Shown piece by piece: positions 1 through 9,215 of a stretch of 57,214 nucleotides of DNA (within the stretch, counting starts at the first letter, position 1; every line of letters starts with the position of its first letter). The position numbers were made by a program, and so were the translations under genes. The stretch comes from Clostridiales bacterium. GTDB taxonomy: Bacteria > Bacillota > Clostridia > Lachnospirales > Lachnospiraceae. The notes beneath the pieces were generated by a model. That model searched no databases. It saw only the letters and a list, made by a program, of their open reading frames with translations, and was not told the origin of the DNA. The stretch lies in NCBI GenBank assembly GCA_012837865.1, contig DUQJ01000157.1:1-57214 (forward strand), written 5' to 3'.

Positions 1-196
1 GCTCTTAATGTAGCGAACTTTTATATATTATCATGCCCACCTTTACTTGTCAACATCTTTTTAAACTTTTTTATCTCTTTGTTTAAATTCTGTTTTTACG
101 GCGGATATTTATCATACTATGATACTAATAAATTGTCAAGGCAAGTCTTACATATATTCATTCCTTTTTTCAAAAGTTTCCTTTGTATTAAAATCT
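1..196. other. AT-rich noncoding left edge
   Basis: No supportable ORF or RNA gene is seen here. It lies downstream of the leftward cvpA-like gene and presumably holds the end of its transcript, but I found no clear stem with a T-run. Confidence 0.4.
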
Positions 197-880
197 TCAC
201 ATCATAGTACTTATTATAATATCAAATATAAAATTTGTATCGTATATAAAACTAAGTATTTTGCTACTCTTTATTGAGTCTAGTGCCATCTTGCCAAGTT
301 CTGTACTACTAGATGCTGTTATCACTATAAATAAAATCCAAACAATTATTACTCCCTGCACAAGACCGACTAGCAATCCCCCTGATTGATTTAAAGCATT
401 TATTATTGGTAATTTACTAATGACATTTAATGCAAGACTAAGAACTCTCAACATTATAAACACAGTCATAAATGTTATTAAAAAAGCTATTGCCTTTATT
501 ACCACCTTGGCCATATATCCGTATACATTTTGCTTGAATTGATTTGTTATTTTCTCTGTTTGTTTTTCTACCAATTCATTTTCCTTTATTGACTTACGCA
601 ATGATTCTGGTATAGGTAACTTATTAATATATTCATCTTGATCTTTTGCCTCGTTTTTATCCTTCTCTTCAAATGATTTTTCAACTCCATTAATAACTTT
701 TTCATAAACTTTATCATTATTTAATAGCACCTTGTCAATCTTTGGACTAATCCACATCGTCAAAGCAATTGCTATAACCATTGAAAGCATTGAAAACAAA
801 ATCTTGACCAATCCTAATCTTCTTCCTATATAAGCATTAATAATAATAATAGCTAAAACTATTAGCAAAACAATATTCAT
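197..880 (-). CDS. CvpA family membrane protein
   Basis: This is a CvpA/colicin-V-production family protein, an inner-membrane family whose exact role in Firmicutes is unsettled. The N-terminus has two hydrophobic segments around a GRRLGLVKILF stretch typical of the family. A charged extracytoplasmic region follows (about residues 55-115), then two more membrane segments with a GGLLVGLVQGV motif. I place the start at the internal ATG because GGAGG lies 6 bases before it. The ORF-track start overlaps the upstream stop codon as TAATG and has no ribosome binding site. It forms an operon with the DUF5711-like gene. Confidence 0.8.
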   Translation of the reverse strand: MNIVLLIVLAIIIINAYIGRRLGLVKILFSMLSMVIAIALTMWISPKIDKVLLNNDKVYEKVINGVEKSFEEKDKNEAKDQDEYINKLPIPESLRKSIKENELVEKQTEKITNQFKQNVYGYMAKVVIKAIAFLITFMTVFIMLRVLSLALNVISKLPIINALNQSGGLLVGLVQGVIIVWILFIVITASSSTELGKMALDSIKSSKILSFIYDTNFIFDIIISTMM

Positions 881-894
881 AATTAACCTCCACA

Positions 895-2067
895 TTATTT
901 AGATAATTTGATTTTTCTAATTTTTAAATCATTTATTATAAAGTATTTATCTTCTTTCGATGGAAACAACTTGAAGATCTCATCCTCGAACTTATAAGAA
1001 AATTTCTTTTTCCCTTTCATATCTATTATTGTCAAAGATGTTGCATCGTATATTACAATCCCTTTATCATCAAGCACAACATCTTCATAATCATAGTCTA
1101 TAGGGATTTCTAAAATCTGCGTTCCTTCTATATCAAACATCACCAATGCATACTTGCCATCATTACTACTTTTATCTATTACAAGCCCTATGTAGTTTCC
1201 ATTATGTACAATACTTTTAATAATGTATTCTGATTCATATCTTGATATTTCCTCTGGTGTTTTAATTATAGAATATAAAATAAATCCTTTATCCGTAAAT
1301 GCACATAAAGTATCATTATTCAAAAATGTTATCTTTGGTATTATTAAATCTTTAAAGTCTATCCCTCCAACAAAAAGGTTTGGATAATTTTTTCCTGTAT
1401 CACTATAATTGTAAAAAGATAATTTAGTTTCCACTATACCTGTTTTAACCGAAATAAAACTCGTAGATAATTTTGTAGCATTCTCTGATAGAGCTATATC
1501 AAGCGAATAACCATATTTACTATTATCAATATCTTTTCTAACTAATTCTTCCCCATTTAAATCATATAACCTAATGTAATTTGTGGCCCCTTCTTCCATA
1601 AGTGCCGCTACAACCCCTTGACTAGCAACTTCTATGTCGCTTATATCAAATAATGTTTTTATTATATGTGTTTCACCTTTTTTGTTTATTATATGAATTT
1701 CCTTACTGCCTCTATTAGCTATTGCAAAGTAATTCCCACATTGGGATACGATTGCATCTTGAACTTCAAATGGTAAATTCCATAATAATTTTCCATCTGC
1801 TCCTATTGCAACTGCTCCATCTTTGGTATACCTAACAAGCCCGTCTAAATAATCTACATATTTAACATTTACCTCATGAATATAGTCTAAGCTAAACAGC
1901 TCCTCTAAACCACTATAAGGCTTGCTATTGACAAGATTATTATAATAGAGTACAGAAGAAGCCACAATTAATAAAAATATTGTAACAATAATTTTTTTTA
2001 TTCTTTTTTTTCGTTTTTTTAATTGTCCTATTTCTCTTATTGATGATACCTTGTTTTTATCAGACAT
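895..2067 (-). CDS. DUF5711-like membrane-anchored beta-propeller protein
   Basis: The protein has a lysine/arginine-rich cytoplasmic N-terminus (KKRKKRIKK), one membrane segment (about residues 25-43) and a long extracytoplasmic part of short beta-strand repeats, including YTKDGAVAIGADGKLLW and FIIND. This looks like a WD40/PQQ-like propeller and matches my recollection of DUF5711, often found beside CvpA in Clostridia. The function is unknown, with an envelope scaffold or sensor plausible. AGGAG precedes the ATG. Its stop codon overlaps the extended reading frame of the cvpA-like gene, so the two are probably co-transcribed. Confidence 0.65.
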   Translation of the reverse strand: MSDKNKVSSIREIGQLKKRKKRIKKIIVTIFLLIVASSVLYYNNLVNSKPYSGLEELFSLDYIHEVNVKYVDYLDGLVRYTKDGAVAIGADGKLLWNLPFEVQDAIVSQCGNYFAIANRGSKEIHIINKKGETHIIKTLFDISDIEVASQGVVAALMEEGATNYIRLYDLNGEELVRKDIDNSKYGYSLDIALSENATKLSTSFISVKTGIVETKLSFYNYSDTGKNYPNLFVGGIDFKDLIIPKITFLNNDTLCAFTDKGFILYSIIKTPEEISRYESEYIIKSIVHNGNYIGLVIDKSSNDGKYALVMFDIEGTQILEIPIDYDYEDVVLDDKGIVIYDATSLTIIDMKGKKKFSYKFEDEIFKLFPSKEDKYFIINDLKIRKIKLSK

Positions 2068-2137
2068 TGTTTTCTCCTAAAATATTCTTATTGCTTATTA
2101 TACAACATTTAAATTGTTTTAACTATATAATTTTAAA

Positions 2138-2166
2138 AACCGACTGAAGCTTGGCTTCAATCGGTT
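2138..2166 (-). terminator. Rho-independent terminator of the LysM gene
   Basis: Read on the minus strand, the stem AACCGATTGAAGC / GCTTCAGTCGGTT with a 3-base loop runs into TTT. It sits 5 bases after the stop codon of the LysM protein. Confidence 0.85.
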
Positions 2167-2171
2167 AATGA

Positions 2172-3350
2172 TTACGGCAATATTAATATTTGACCTTCTA
2201 TGATTAAATCTTCATTTTCTATATTGTTAATTTCACGTATCTTGGATATGTAATTATAAGAATCATATAATTTATAACTTATACTTGCCAATGTTTCACC
2301 CATTTCCACTTTATAAGTTTTTGTTTCCGTTTTATCTTTTTTAACATCCGGCTCTTTCTCTTCTTTTTTTATATCCTTCTTCTTATCTTTCTTTACAGGG
2401 ATTTCTTCCTTCTTTTCATTATCTACTTCTTTTTTATTTTCTTTTTCAATTTTAGCTGAAATTACTTCAACTGGCAATTTATCATTGTTTAATGTTTCAC
2501 CCATATTAATAACAGGTATGTTTTTACCAATATCAAAATCATTAATATTCTTAGAAATAGAATCCAGCGTTTGCTCTATTCGTCTCATTTTCTCAAAATT
2601 ATTTAGCAAAGCCCCGCCTATCATTAAAACCACTAAAGCCATAACAGTAGTGGCAATATACATAAATCCTGAAGCCTCCCTAGAGTTATCACTTTTTTTC
2701 TCCTGCATTATGGCTCTTATTTCTCTTGTAACCTTATCATCCGTTTTGGATTCCTCACTAACACCCTTTTTCAAATGCATTATGTATAATTGCATTTCTT
2801 CATTCTTTATATAATATATGTAATACCCTTTTTGATCGACTAATTGATTTCTTTCAAATATACTAAAACACCCAAAATCATCTGTACTATCTAAGGTTAA
2901 GAGGACTTTATCTTGTCCTGCAAAATTATCTATATGTAACTTCCTTATTTTATCATCGCTTTCTAATTGATAGGTATCACCTCCTACAAACCAGCCCACT
3001 ATTTCTTGTCCTGAAAAATGCGTTTTGATATCTTCATATATATTCGTCCATATATCATTTGTGAATCCTTCATTTAATAGGTCTATATCTTCTACCTTTA
3101 CTGCCCCTTGAATAAATATATTGTTACACTTATCATCGCCCACACAAGTTCCAAGCAAAACTGCTATTTGAAATTCTTCCTTATTTTCTTTTGCTAAAGT
3201 TCTTAGAAATGACATAGCATAATCTTCTATGAATATTCTTTTTGTATTATTTACTTTACCAACTTGACGAATGTTTTTCGGCATCTTAAATGGCATTTGG
3301 ACACTTCCATTACTTGATTTCTCATTATTGTTATATACTGTTTCAATCAT
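2172..3350 (-). CDS. Membrane LysM protein with degenerate MPN/JAMM-like N-terminal domain
   Basis: The C-terminal 45 residues (TYKVEMGETLASISYKLY ... IIEGQILILP) are a LysM peptidoglycan-binding domain. One membrane segment lies at about 229-249, followed by a very charged Lys/Glu linker (about 300-345). The first 190 residues resemble an MPN/JAMM fold: VLLGTCVGD, then IVGWFVGG (about 117-124) where active enzymes have VVGWYHSHP, then VLLTLDSTDDFG and KGYYIYY. Both metal-binding histidines are absent, so this is an MPN(-) type at best. The layout suggests a cytoplasmic MPN-like module tethered through the membrane to the wall. AGGAG precedes the ATG. Confidence 0.7.
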   Translation of the reverse strand: MIETVYNNNEKSSNGSVQMPFKMPKNIRQVGKVNNTKRIFIEDYAMSFLRTLAKENKEEFQIAVLLGTCVGDDKCNNIFIQGAVKVEDIDLLNEGFTNDIWTNIYEDIKTHFSGQEIVGWFVGGDTYQLESDDKIRKLHIDNFAGQDKVLLTLDSTDDFGCFSIFERNQLVDQKGYYIYYIKNEEMQLYIMHLKKGVSEESKTDDKVTREIRAIMQEKKSDNSREASGFMYIATTVMALVVLMIGGALLNNFEKMRRIEQTLDSISKNINDFDIGKNIPVINMGETLNNDKLPVEVISAKIEKENKKEVDNEKKEEIPVKKDKKKDIKKEEKEPDVKKDKTETKTYKVEMGETLASISYKLYDSYNYISKIREINNIENEDLIIEGQILILP

Positions 3351-3657
3351 TTCACCATCTCCTATTTATTTCTTTAATTTATTACAAGCTCAACTCGTCC
3401 CAATTGTCGTCAATATGATTCTAACATATTTGCGATAGGTTTTTTGTTAAAATTTGTCTTTGCAAAGCTTGGTTTTCTTATAAGTTGTTTTGCTTTTTCT
3501 TTATAAAAAGATATAATTATCTCCTTTTCTACAAATATTATATCTATTTAGATCTTGGCTTGTCTTTTCTTTTCTTTATACTAATAAGTTTCTGGTTATT
3601 TAATTATATTCTGGCAATACTTGATGTATGAAAACTTATTTAGTTAATGGAGGGCTT
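3351..3657. other. Divergent intergenic region
   Basis: This stretch of about 300 bases separates the leftward LysM gene from the rightward yyaC gene. It is pyrimidine-rich on the plus strand. No ORF with a ribosome binding site, no convincing stem-loop and no clear sigma-A promoter were seen. It must contain promoters for both genes. Confidence 0.4.
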
Positions 3658-4278
3658 ATGAAATTAAATTCGAAAGATCAAAACAATATTTCTTATTTTA
3701 ATTCTTCAGATAAAAATACTACCTTTGAATTAGGTAATAGAATTTACAAATTGCTTAGTAAATATATACTATCCGGTAAAACAATAGTTTTTTTATGCAT
3801 CGGAACAGATAGAGCCACTGGAGATTCTCTAGGTCCCTTAATCGGATATAAACTTTCCAAATACAAACATCACGACTATCTTGTATATGGAACTTTAGAA
3901 CAGCCTGTACATGCAAAAAACCTTGATGAAACTATAGAAATAATCAAATCACTACATGACAACTCTGTTATAATTGCAATAGATGCTTCTTTAGGTCGTT
4001 CAACACATGTCGGTTATATCACATTAGGGGAAGGCTCTCTTAAGCCGGGTGCTGGAGTCAATAAAGAATTGCCCGCTGTTGGAGATATATTTATAACAGG
4101 AATTGTTAACTTTTCTGGTGTATTAGATCATATGCTACTTCAAACAACAAGACTCAATGTAGTAATGTCACTAGCAGATCAGATTTTTCTTGCAATTAAT
4201 TATTGTACTTATAAAATAAAACTAAATAATCATACATCGGCTTATAGCAATATCAGCGCATTATCAGAAACTTATTAA
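3658..4278 (+). CDS. yyaC: YyaC family spore protein (germination-protease-like fold)
   Basis: This is the YyaC family, a sporulation protein related in fold to GPR/HybD-type peptidases. Diagnostic stretches are FLCIGTDRATGDSLGPLIG, YGTLEQPVHAKNL, IIAIDASLGR, GSLKPGAGVNKELPAVGD and ITGIVNFSG. Its role in spores is poorly defined. The start is set at the second ATG, 3 bases after a GGAGGG site; the longer ORF-track version adds ten residues without a ribosome binding site. About 206 residues is the family's usual size. It is monocistronic, flanked by a leftward gene and a bidirectional terminator. Confidence 0.9.
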   Translation: MKLNSKDQNNISYFNSSDKNTTFELGNRIYKLLSKYILSGKTIVFLCIGTDRATGDSLGPLIGYKLSKYKHHDYLVYGTLEQPVHAKNLDETIEIIKSLHDNSVIIAIDASLGRSTHVGYITLGEGSLKPGAGVNKELPAVGDIFITGIVNFSGVLDHMLLQTTRLNVVMSLADQIFLAINYCTYKIKLNNHTSAYSNISALSETY

Positions 4279-4280
4279 AA

Positions 4281-4325
4281 AACCAGCCCTTACTATCTAT
4301 AATTTAAAATAGTAATAGGCTGGTT
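4281..4325. terminator. Bidirectional terminator between convergent genes
   Basis: AACCAGCC and AGGCTGGTT arms with an inner TACTAT/ATAGTA stem lie between the ends of yyaC and the convergent coiled-coil gene. The stem is A-rich on the left and T-rich on the right, so it can stop transcription both ways. Confidence 0.8.
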
Positions 4326-4339
4326 ATATTTTTGTATCC

Positions 4340-5482
4340 TTATTCTTCTTTTGTCTCTTGATTTGCCGTTACTTCTTGATTTCTAATTGCTTCTTGATTT
4401 TTATATAAATTAATTGCCTCCGAGATATTTATTGTTGGATTTTCTTTCATAATTAATATTATTCCATCAAGCTTATCTACATTTAGCAAATCATTTCCCA
4501 TATATGGTTCATAATTCTTTGCAATGTTAACTGTGAGATTTTTTATTCTATCTTCAACGCTTCTTAGTTCTTCATATTTTTCTTTATATTCATCATTTAG
4601 TAGCTGTAGCTTTTCACTATAGAAATTGTTTATATCTACAGCAATTACTTTGCTTGTATTATTAGTAAATTCAATAATAGCATCTTTTTTATCTTTATTT
4701 AGTGCCATCTCATCTTTTTCAATTTCACCAATTTCCTTATCAAACTTTTCAAGACCATAAGGGCTATCATCTTTATCTTTAACTATTTTTTTCTTTATCA
4801 TTCTAATTATTTTTTTATTTGATTTGATATCATTTCGTAACCCTTTTATTTTATCTATTGCTTCTGGATGCTTTTCCTTAACAAAATGTTGCAAAAGAAG
4901 ATATATAAATGTAAAAAATCCAGCATCTATAAAATATATTGTTATTAGAGCTTTTATACCACCGTCCTTATATAAAAAATAATATACTGCAGATGGTATT
5001 AATAATAGTGCTATGATAAATGTGGATATTATAATGAGTATATCAACTATTTCCTTAGGTTTATATACTGCATAAAACAATCTGGTGTTAACCAATCTTG
5101 GTACTTTGTCTTGTTTTAGAACTCTTTTTATTTCTTTATTTATCTGTCTATTTTCTTCTATTAATAAAGATGTCTCATCCGCAATTCGATTATTAACTTT
5201 CTTGCTCTTGTTTTTCTGACGTTTATCTTTAATTTTTTTCTTTTTTTCTTTTAGGGCACTAAGTTGAGAGTCATATGCTTCTTCAACTTCTTTTTTTCTT
5301 TTCTTTGTTGTTAAAGTAATTTCATCTTCAATACTTTTCTCGAGAATTTGAAGCTCTTTTTGTAAATGGTTTTCATCTGCTTTAAGTGTTTCCACTCTTG
5401 ATTTAGCATCATTTAACATGATAACTTCTTGCTTAATACTTTCAATTGCTTCTATTCCTGATGATAAAATGTTATTTTCCAT
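4340..5482 (-). CDS. Coiled-coil protein with two central membrane segments, function unknown
   Basis: I do not recognise this family. Residues 10-130 are lysine/glutamate-rich coiled coil (KKRKKEVEE, KKKKIKDKRQKNKSKK). Two adjacent hydrophobic segments (about 145-170 and 178-200) form a membrane hairpin, and a second coiled coil fills the rest (about 210-330). The tail has an ENPTINISEAINLY segment and a Gln/Glu-rich end. Both coiled coils should face the cytoplasm. It lies downstream of recR with the same orientation and a 27-base gap, so it may end the dnaX-ybaB-recR transcript. GGAGGAG precedes the ATG. Confidence 0.6.
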   Translation of the reverse strand: MENNILSSGIEAIESIKQEVIMLNDAKSRVETLKADENHLQKELQILEKSIEDEITLTTKKRKKEVEEAYDSQLSALKEKKKKIKDKRQKNKSKKVNNRIADETSLLIEENRQINKEIKRVLKQDKVPRLVNTRLFYAVYKPKEIVDILIIISTFIIALLLIPSAVYYFLYKDGGIKALITIYFIDAGFFTFIYLLLQHFVKEKHPEAIDKIKGLRNDIKSNKKIIRMIKKKIVKDKDDSPYGLEKFDKEIGEIEKDEMALNKDKKDAIIEFTNNTSKVIAVDINNFYSEKLQLLNDEYKEKYEELRSVEDRIKNLTVNIAKNYEPYMGNDLLNVDKLDGIILIMKENPTINISEAINLYKNQEAIRNQEVTANQETKEE

Positions 5483-5509
5483 ATCACTCCTCCTTCGTAT
5501 TACCCCTTG

Positions 5510-6106
5510 CTATAATTCTACTCTATGTTCAAAGGCTCTTAATAAAGTTACTTCGTCAACGAATTCTAAATCACCACCAACCGGAATTCCGCTTGCAATT
5601 CTGGTTACCTTTATTCCTGCTGGCTTTATTAGTTTGCTTATATACATAGCAGTCGCTTCACCTTCCAAGCTTGAATTAGTGGCAATTATTACCTCATCTA
5701 CATCTTTTTGAAGCCTTATCATTAACTCTTTTAATTTAATATCCGTTGGCCCTATTCCTAGCATTGGCGATATAGCACCATGCAAAACATGATAAAGACC
5801 TTTATATTTTTCGGTTTTTTCATATGCTGCAAGATCCCTAGTATTTTCTACAACCATTATTAATTTTTTATTTCTTTCTTGCGATGAACATATTGGACAA
5901 AGTTCCTTGTCCGTTAACGTCATACATTCTTTGCAATATTTTACATTTTGTTTAGCATTCTCTATGGCCTGTGACAAACTAGAAACATGATCGACAGGCA
6001 TATTAATTATATGAAATGCTAGGCGTTGCGCAGTCTTATTACCTATTCCAGGTAGCCTAGATAACTCCTCTATTAATTTACTAATATGACTACTATAATA
6101 ATCCAT
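5510..6106 (-). CDS. recR: Recombination mediator RecR
   Basis: RecR works with RecF/RecO to load RecA at gapped DNA. The full 198-residue layout is present: the N-terminal helix-hairpin-helix ([19 protein letters not shown]), a four-cysteine zinc finger ([16 protein letters not shown]), and a Toprim domain ([13 protein letters not shown] ... [30 protein letters not shown]). The C-terminal [23 protein letters not shown] is a family signature. The ATG overlaps the ybaB stop codon by one base (TAATG), with GGAGGG inside the end of ybaB, which implies translational coupling. Confidence 0.97.
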   Translation of the reverse strand: MDYYSSHISKLIEELSRLPGIGNKTAQRLAFHIINMPVDHVSSLSQAIENAKQNVKYCKECMTLTDKELCPICSSQERNKKLIMVVENTRDLAAYEKTEKYKGLYHVLHGAISPMLGIGPTDIKLKELMIRLQKDVDEVIIATNSSLEGEATAMYISKLIKPAGIKVTRIASGIPVGGDLEFVDEVTLLRAFEHRVEL

Positions 6107-6459
6107 TAGAAAGGTAACCCTCCAAGTCCACCTAAGCCTGATGTAATCTCATTCATTACCTCAGATGTTTCTTCTTCCATTGTTCGTAAAGCTTCATTTG
6201 TCGCAGCAATTATTAAGTCCTCAAGCATTTCAATATCCTCTGGATCTACTACATCAGGAGACAATTTAACCGATGTAATTTCTTTTTTGCCTGATACTTT
6301 AACTACAACAGCACCTCCACCCGCGCTAGCTTCCCATTCTTTAGTTTCCATTTCTTTTGTCTTATCTTCCATTTGTTTTTGCATGCGTTGAGCTTGTTTC
6401 ATTAAATTATTCATATTACCTGGTATACCGCCTCCAGAAAATCCACCACGTCTTGCCAT
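6106..6459 (-). CDS. ybaB: YbaB/EbfC nucleoid-associated DNA-binding protein
   Basis: This small DNA-binding protein belongs to the YbaB/EbfC family, which almost always sits between dnaX and recR. Motifs are [23 protein letters not shown] (N-terminal helix), [21 protein letters not shown] and [28 protein letters not shown] glycine-rich N-terminus ([13 protein letters not shown]) and C-terminus ([10 protein letters not shown]) flank the core. I use the internal ATG because AAAGGAG lies 8 bases before it; the ORF-track extension (MCLKGVNK) covers that site. The product is about 117 residues. Confidence 0.95.
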   Translation of the reverse strand: MARRGGFSGGGIPGNMNNLMKQAQRMQKQMEDKTKEMETKEWEASAGGGAVVVKVSGKKEITSVKLSPDVVDPEDIEMLEDLIIAATNEALRTMEEETSEVMNEITSGLGGLGGLPF

Positions 6460-6552
6460 TTTATTAACTCCTTTCAAACACAAATTAATATTTTTTTCTT
6501 TTTATTTCTATTTAAGCACATTTAAATAGTCATTACTATATTTATAACTTTT

Positions 6553-8127
6553 TTAATCAATATATTCTATAGGCACATTTACAACTTGTTCTATATCTGG
6601 GTAATCGTCTTTCTCATTGTTTTTAATATCAATAAACTTTGTTGTAATTTCTATCGATTTATTGATTTGTTTTGTTATAACACTCTTTATAATTTCAACA
6701 TGTTCTTTAGTTTTTACAACTCCATAATCGAAGTCAGTTTTGCTTATAATTAATAATTTATTTTTATCAATAATACTTATTTTTGCATGATGTAAGGCAA
6801 TTCCTAAAGGTGGATCGATTTTTCCAACTTCCAACTTTATCCTACCCCAGTGCTTAACAACCTCTTTTAAATCATCTGGTATCGCTTCAAGCAGGATTTT
6901 CTTTTTTTTTTCTTTTAGTTCAGGTTCTATTTTCCTACTTTCATATGACTCATTTTTATTAGTCTGAAAATTTCCCTTTTCAAGTTTTTCTTCTAGTATT
7001 TGTATTCTATTAATTAACGATTCTAAATTGTTTTCCATTTCCGGTCTACATAACTTTATTAAACCCACTTCTAGTATAACTCTTTTTCTTGGCGCATATT
7101 TGATTTGCACTGAAATATCTGAAAATACTCTTATATATCTCATAACTATTTCTTTGTCGAATAGTTTTGAATCGTCTTTAATATATTGTAGGTCCTCTGA
7201 TGAAAATTCAAGCATCTCTTCTATATTATCCGATACCTGTGCTAATAATACATTTCTTAAATACCATATAAATTCGAGTGAGAATTGTACTAACTCTCTT
7301 CCATCACTTTCTACCTTATCAATTAGTTGTATGCACATATCCACATCTTGCTCTTTAATATGCCTTAATAAAGTAGAGAATATAGTTATATCTACTGTCC
7401 CTAATGTTTTTAAAACATTTTCATAAGTAAGCTTCTCATTTAAGTAATAGGATATGCATTTATCTAACAAACTTAAAGCATCTCTTAATGCTCCATCAGC
7501 CATTCTTGCAATGTATTTTAAGGCTTTATCATCAGCTATAATCCCTTCGTAACTTACCAATTCCATTAGTCTATTGTAAATAACTTCTACAGTTATTCTT
7601 TTAAAATCAAAACGTTGACATCTTGATAATACTGTAATTGGTATTTTATGAACTTCTGTTGTTGCTAATATAAATATTACATAAGGTGGTGGTTCTTCTA
7701 ATGTTTTTAATAAAGCATTAAAAGCACTTGTTGATAACATATGAACCTCATCAATAATATAAACTTTATATTTCCCCTCAGTAGGAGAATATTTAACTTC
7801 GTCAACAATCTTTCTTATACTATCAACACCATTATTTGATGCTGCATCTATTTCTATAACATTTAAGGAAGCATTGTTATTTAATTTATTGCACATTTCA
7901 CATTCATTACAGGGAGCACTCTCTTGCTCTCCTTTACAGTTAACAGCTTTAGCAAATATTTTAGCTACACTTGTTTTTCCCGTGCCTCTTGTGCCACAAA
8001 AAAGATATGCATGTCCAATTCTATTAGATTTAATTTGATTTTTTAAGGTTGTAATAATTGGTTCTTGACCTTTAACATCATCAAAATCATTTGGTCGAAA
8101 CTTACGATAAAGAGCAGTATATGACAT
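6553..8127 (-). CDS. dnaX: DNA polymerase III subunit gamma/tau
   Basis: This is the clamp-loader ATPase. Residues 1-240 hold the AAA+ module: Walker A GTRGTGKTS (about 45-53), a zinc-binding set of four cysteines (CKGEQESAPCNECEMC), the Walker B-like IIDEVHM, and sensor TTEVHKIPITVLSRCQRFDF. Domain III follows to about residue 360, then a short linker and a tau-specific tail from about 405. Codons 404-410 contain ten consecutive A residues (complement of 6902-6911). Both alternative frames stop within about 12 codons, so a gamma-like product of about 410-421 residues is possible. AGGAAAGGA precedes the ATG. Confidence 0.97.
   Translation of the reverse strand: MSYTALYRKFRPNDFDDVKGQEPIITTLKNQIKSNRIGHAYLFCGTRGTGKTSVAKIFAKAVNCKGEQESAPCNECEMCNKLNNNASLNVIEIDAASNNGVDSIRKIVDEVKYSPTEGKYKVYIIDEVHMLSTSAFNALLKTLEEPPPYVIFILATTEVHKIPITVLSRCQRFDFKRITVEVIYNRLMELVSYEGIIADDKALKYIARMADGALRDALSLLDKCISYYLNEKLTYENVLKTLGTVDITIFSTLLRHIKEQDVDMCIQLIDKVESDGRELVQFSLEFIWYLRNVLLAQVSDNIEEMLEFSSEDLQYIKDDSKLFDKEIVMRYIRVFSDISVQIKYAPRKRVILEVGLIKLCRPEMENNLESLINRIQILEEKLEKGNFQTNKNESYESRKIEPELKEKKKKILLEAIPDDLKEVVKHWGRIKLEVGKIDPPLGIALHHAKISIIDKNKLLIISKTDFDYGVVKTKEHVEIIKSVITKQINKSIEITTKFIDIKNNEKDDYPDIEQVVNVPIEYID
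6902..6911 (-). promoter_or_regulatory. A10 slippery tract inside dnaX
   Basis: A run of ten A residues on the coding strand lies in the linker between the motor domains and the tau tail. One-base slippage leads to a stop after about 5 codons in one frame and about 12 in the other, the arrangement expected for making the short gamma subunit. Confidence 0.55.
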
Positions 8128-8211
8128 ACATTTATTCCTTTCCTAAACCACTTAAACGATTAAACTTTATTATAACATTGGAGTAATTTAAAATCAATGA
8201 ACCCCTATATT

Positions 8212-8487
8212 TTAAAAAGCATCTTCTTCTATTACATGTATTTCTAAATAATCAAAATCTACTGCCTCAATATAAGAGTCCTGGCTGAATCTAGTCTTGT
8301 CAAATCTTTTAAACTCTTGTATATTAGCGTTTAACCAAATAGGTTTAGGTAAATCAAATTCTATAGAGATTTCTTCTATTGCTTTATACACTTTTTTAGT
8401 TCTTGATAAGTCATTATCACTTATTTCGATAACTATATCCTTAATTAATCTATTATCTGTAAAAAATTTACCCCATAATCGAAACAT
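8212..8487 (-). CDS. Small conserved Clostridia protein, function unknown
   Basis: This 91-residue soluble protein starts MFRLWGK and ends FDYLEIHVIEEDAF. I recall close relatives of this pattern (FRLWGK..., DLPKPIWL..., DFDYLE) as hypothetical proteins in Lachnospiraceae, without any assigned role. There are no membrane segments or cysteines. AAAGGAAA precedes the ATG. It lies 84 bases upstream of dnaX in the same orientation and may be co-transcribed with it, which is the only hint about its role. Confidence 0.75.
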   Translation of the reverse strand: MFRLWGKFFTDNRLIKDIVIEISDNDLSRTKKVYKAIEEISIEFDLPKPIWLNANIQEFKRFDKTRFSQDSYIEAVDFDYLEIHVIEEDAF

Positions 8488-8537
8488 AATTATTTCCTTT
8501 CGTTCTTTACACTTATTGAAAGTTTATATATAATTAT

Positions 8538-8552
8538 ACACAGATATCTTGT
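8538..8552. promoter_or_regulatory. Candidate NiaR operator (palindrome)
   Basis: The palindromic sequence ACACAGATATCTTGT lies about 80 bases upstream of the niaR-like start, in the region shared with the divergent 91-residue gene. Autoregulation by the repressor is plausible, but this does not exactly match a NiaR motif I can recall. Confidence 0.25.
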
Positions 8553-8630
8553 ATTAGGCAATAAAGTAATTAAGCATAATTTTATAGTAATATTTAAAAA
8601 CAACAAATAAAATTGTAAAGAGGTGAAGTT

Positions 8631-9146
8631 TTGGATATTGATGAACGAAGAAATAAAATTATAAATATATTGAATTCTTGCACTGATCCTATATCAGGAA
8701 ACCAACTATCTAAGTTGCTTGGTGTTAGCCGACAAATAATTGTTCAAGATATTGCTGTATTAAGAGCATCTAATCATGATATTGTTTCGACATCAAGGGG
8801 TTATATGATTCCTGTTTCTAATGAAAGATCGGTTAGAAGAACATTCCTTGTTAAACATAATAATGATGATATTAAAGAAGAGCTGCTTACCATTGTTGAT
8901 AATGGTGGTAAGATACTCGATGTTTTGGTTTCACACGAGATCTACGGCAAGATTACTACAGAATTACTAATTTCTAATAGAAATGATGTATATAATTTTG
9001 TAAACAAAGTAAATGAAAACAAAATAGTTCCTTTAAAAGAATTAACTGGTAGCATTCACTCTCATACAGTAGAAGCAGATTCAATTAAGATACTAGATAG
9101 AATAGAACGAGCTTTAAAAGATAAGAACTTCTTGATTATTCCATAG
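8631..9146 (+). CDS. niaR: NiaR-type nicotinate-responsive transcriptional repressor
   Basis: An N-terminal winged helix (residues 5-60: RRNKIINILNSCTDPISGNQLSKLLGVSRQIIVQDIAVLRA) is followed by a 3H domain with conserved histidines (VSHEIYGKIT near 100-110 and GSIHSHTVEA near 142-151). This HTH_11 plus 3H layout is that of NiaR/YrxA, which represses NAD-synthesis or niacin-uptake genes when nicotinic acid is bound. The start is TTG, 7 bases after AGAGGTG. The following membrane gene is in the same direction 69 bases downstream and is the obvious candidate target. Confidence 0.88.
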   Translation: MDIDERRNKIINILNSCTDPISGNQLSKLLGVSRQIIVQDIAVLRASNHDIVSTSRGYMIPVSNERSVRRTFLVKHNNDDIKEELLTIVDNGGKILDVLVSHEIYGKITTELLISNRNDVYNFVNKVNENKIVPLKELTGSIHSHTVEADSIKILDRIERALKDKNFLIIP

Positions 9147-9168
9147 AGTTATGCTAAATTATATTCTA

Positions 9169-9184
9169 ACCTGACAATACAGGT
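9169..9184. promoter_or_regulatory. Inverted repeat upstream of the PfoR-like gene
   Basis: ACCTG-N6-CAGGT sits between niaR and the downstream membrane gene, 32 bases before its start codon. It is a possible repressor site; no test of this is possible from sequence alone. Confidence 0.25.
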
Positions 9185-9215
9185 GCATATACAATTGTAA
9201 AAGGAGAATTTACAT

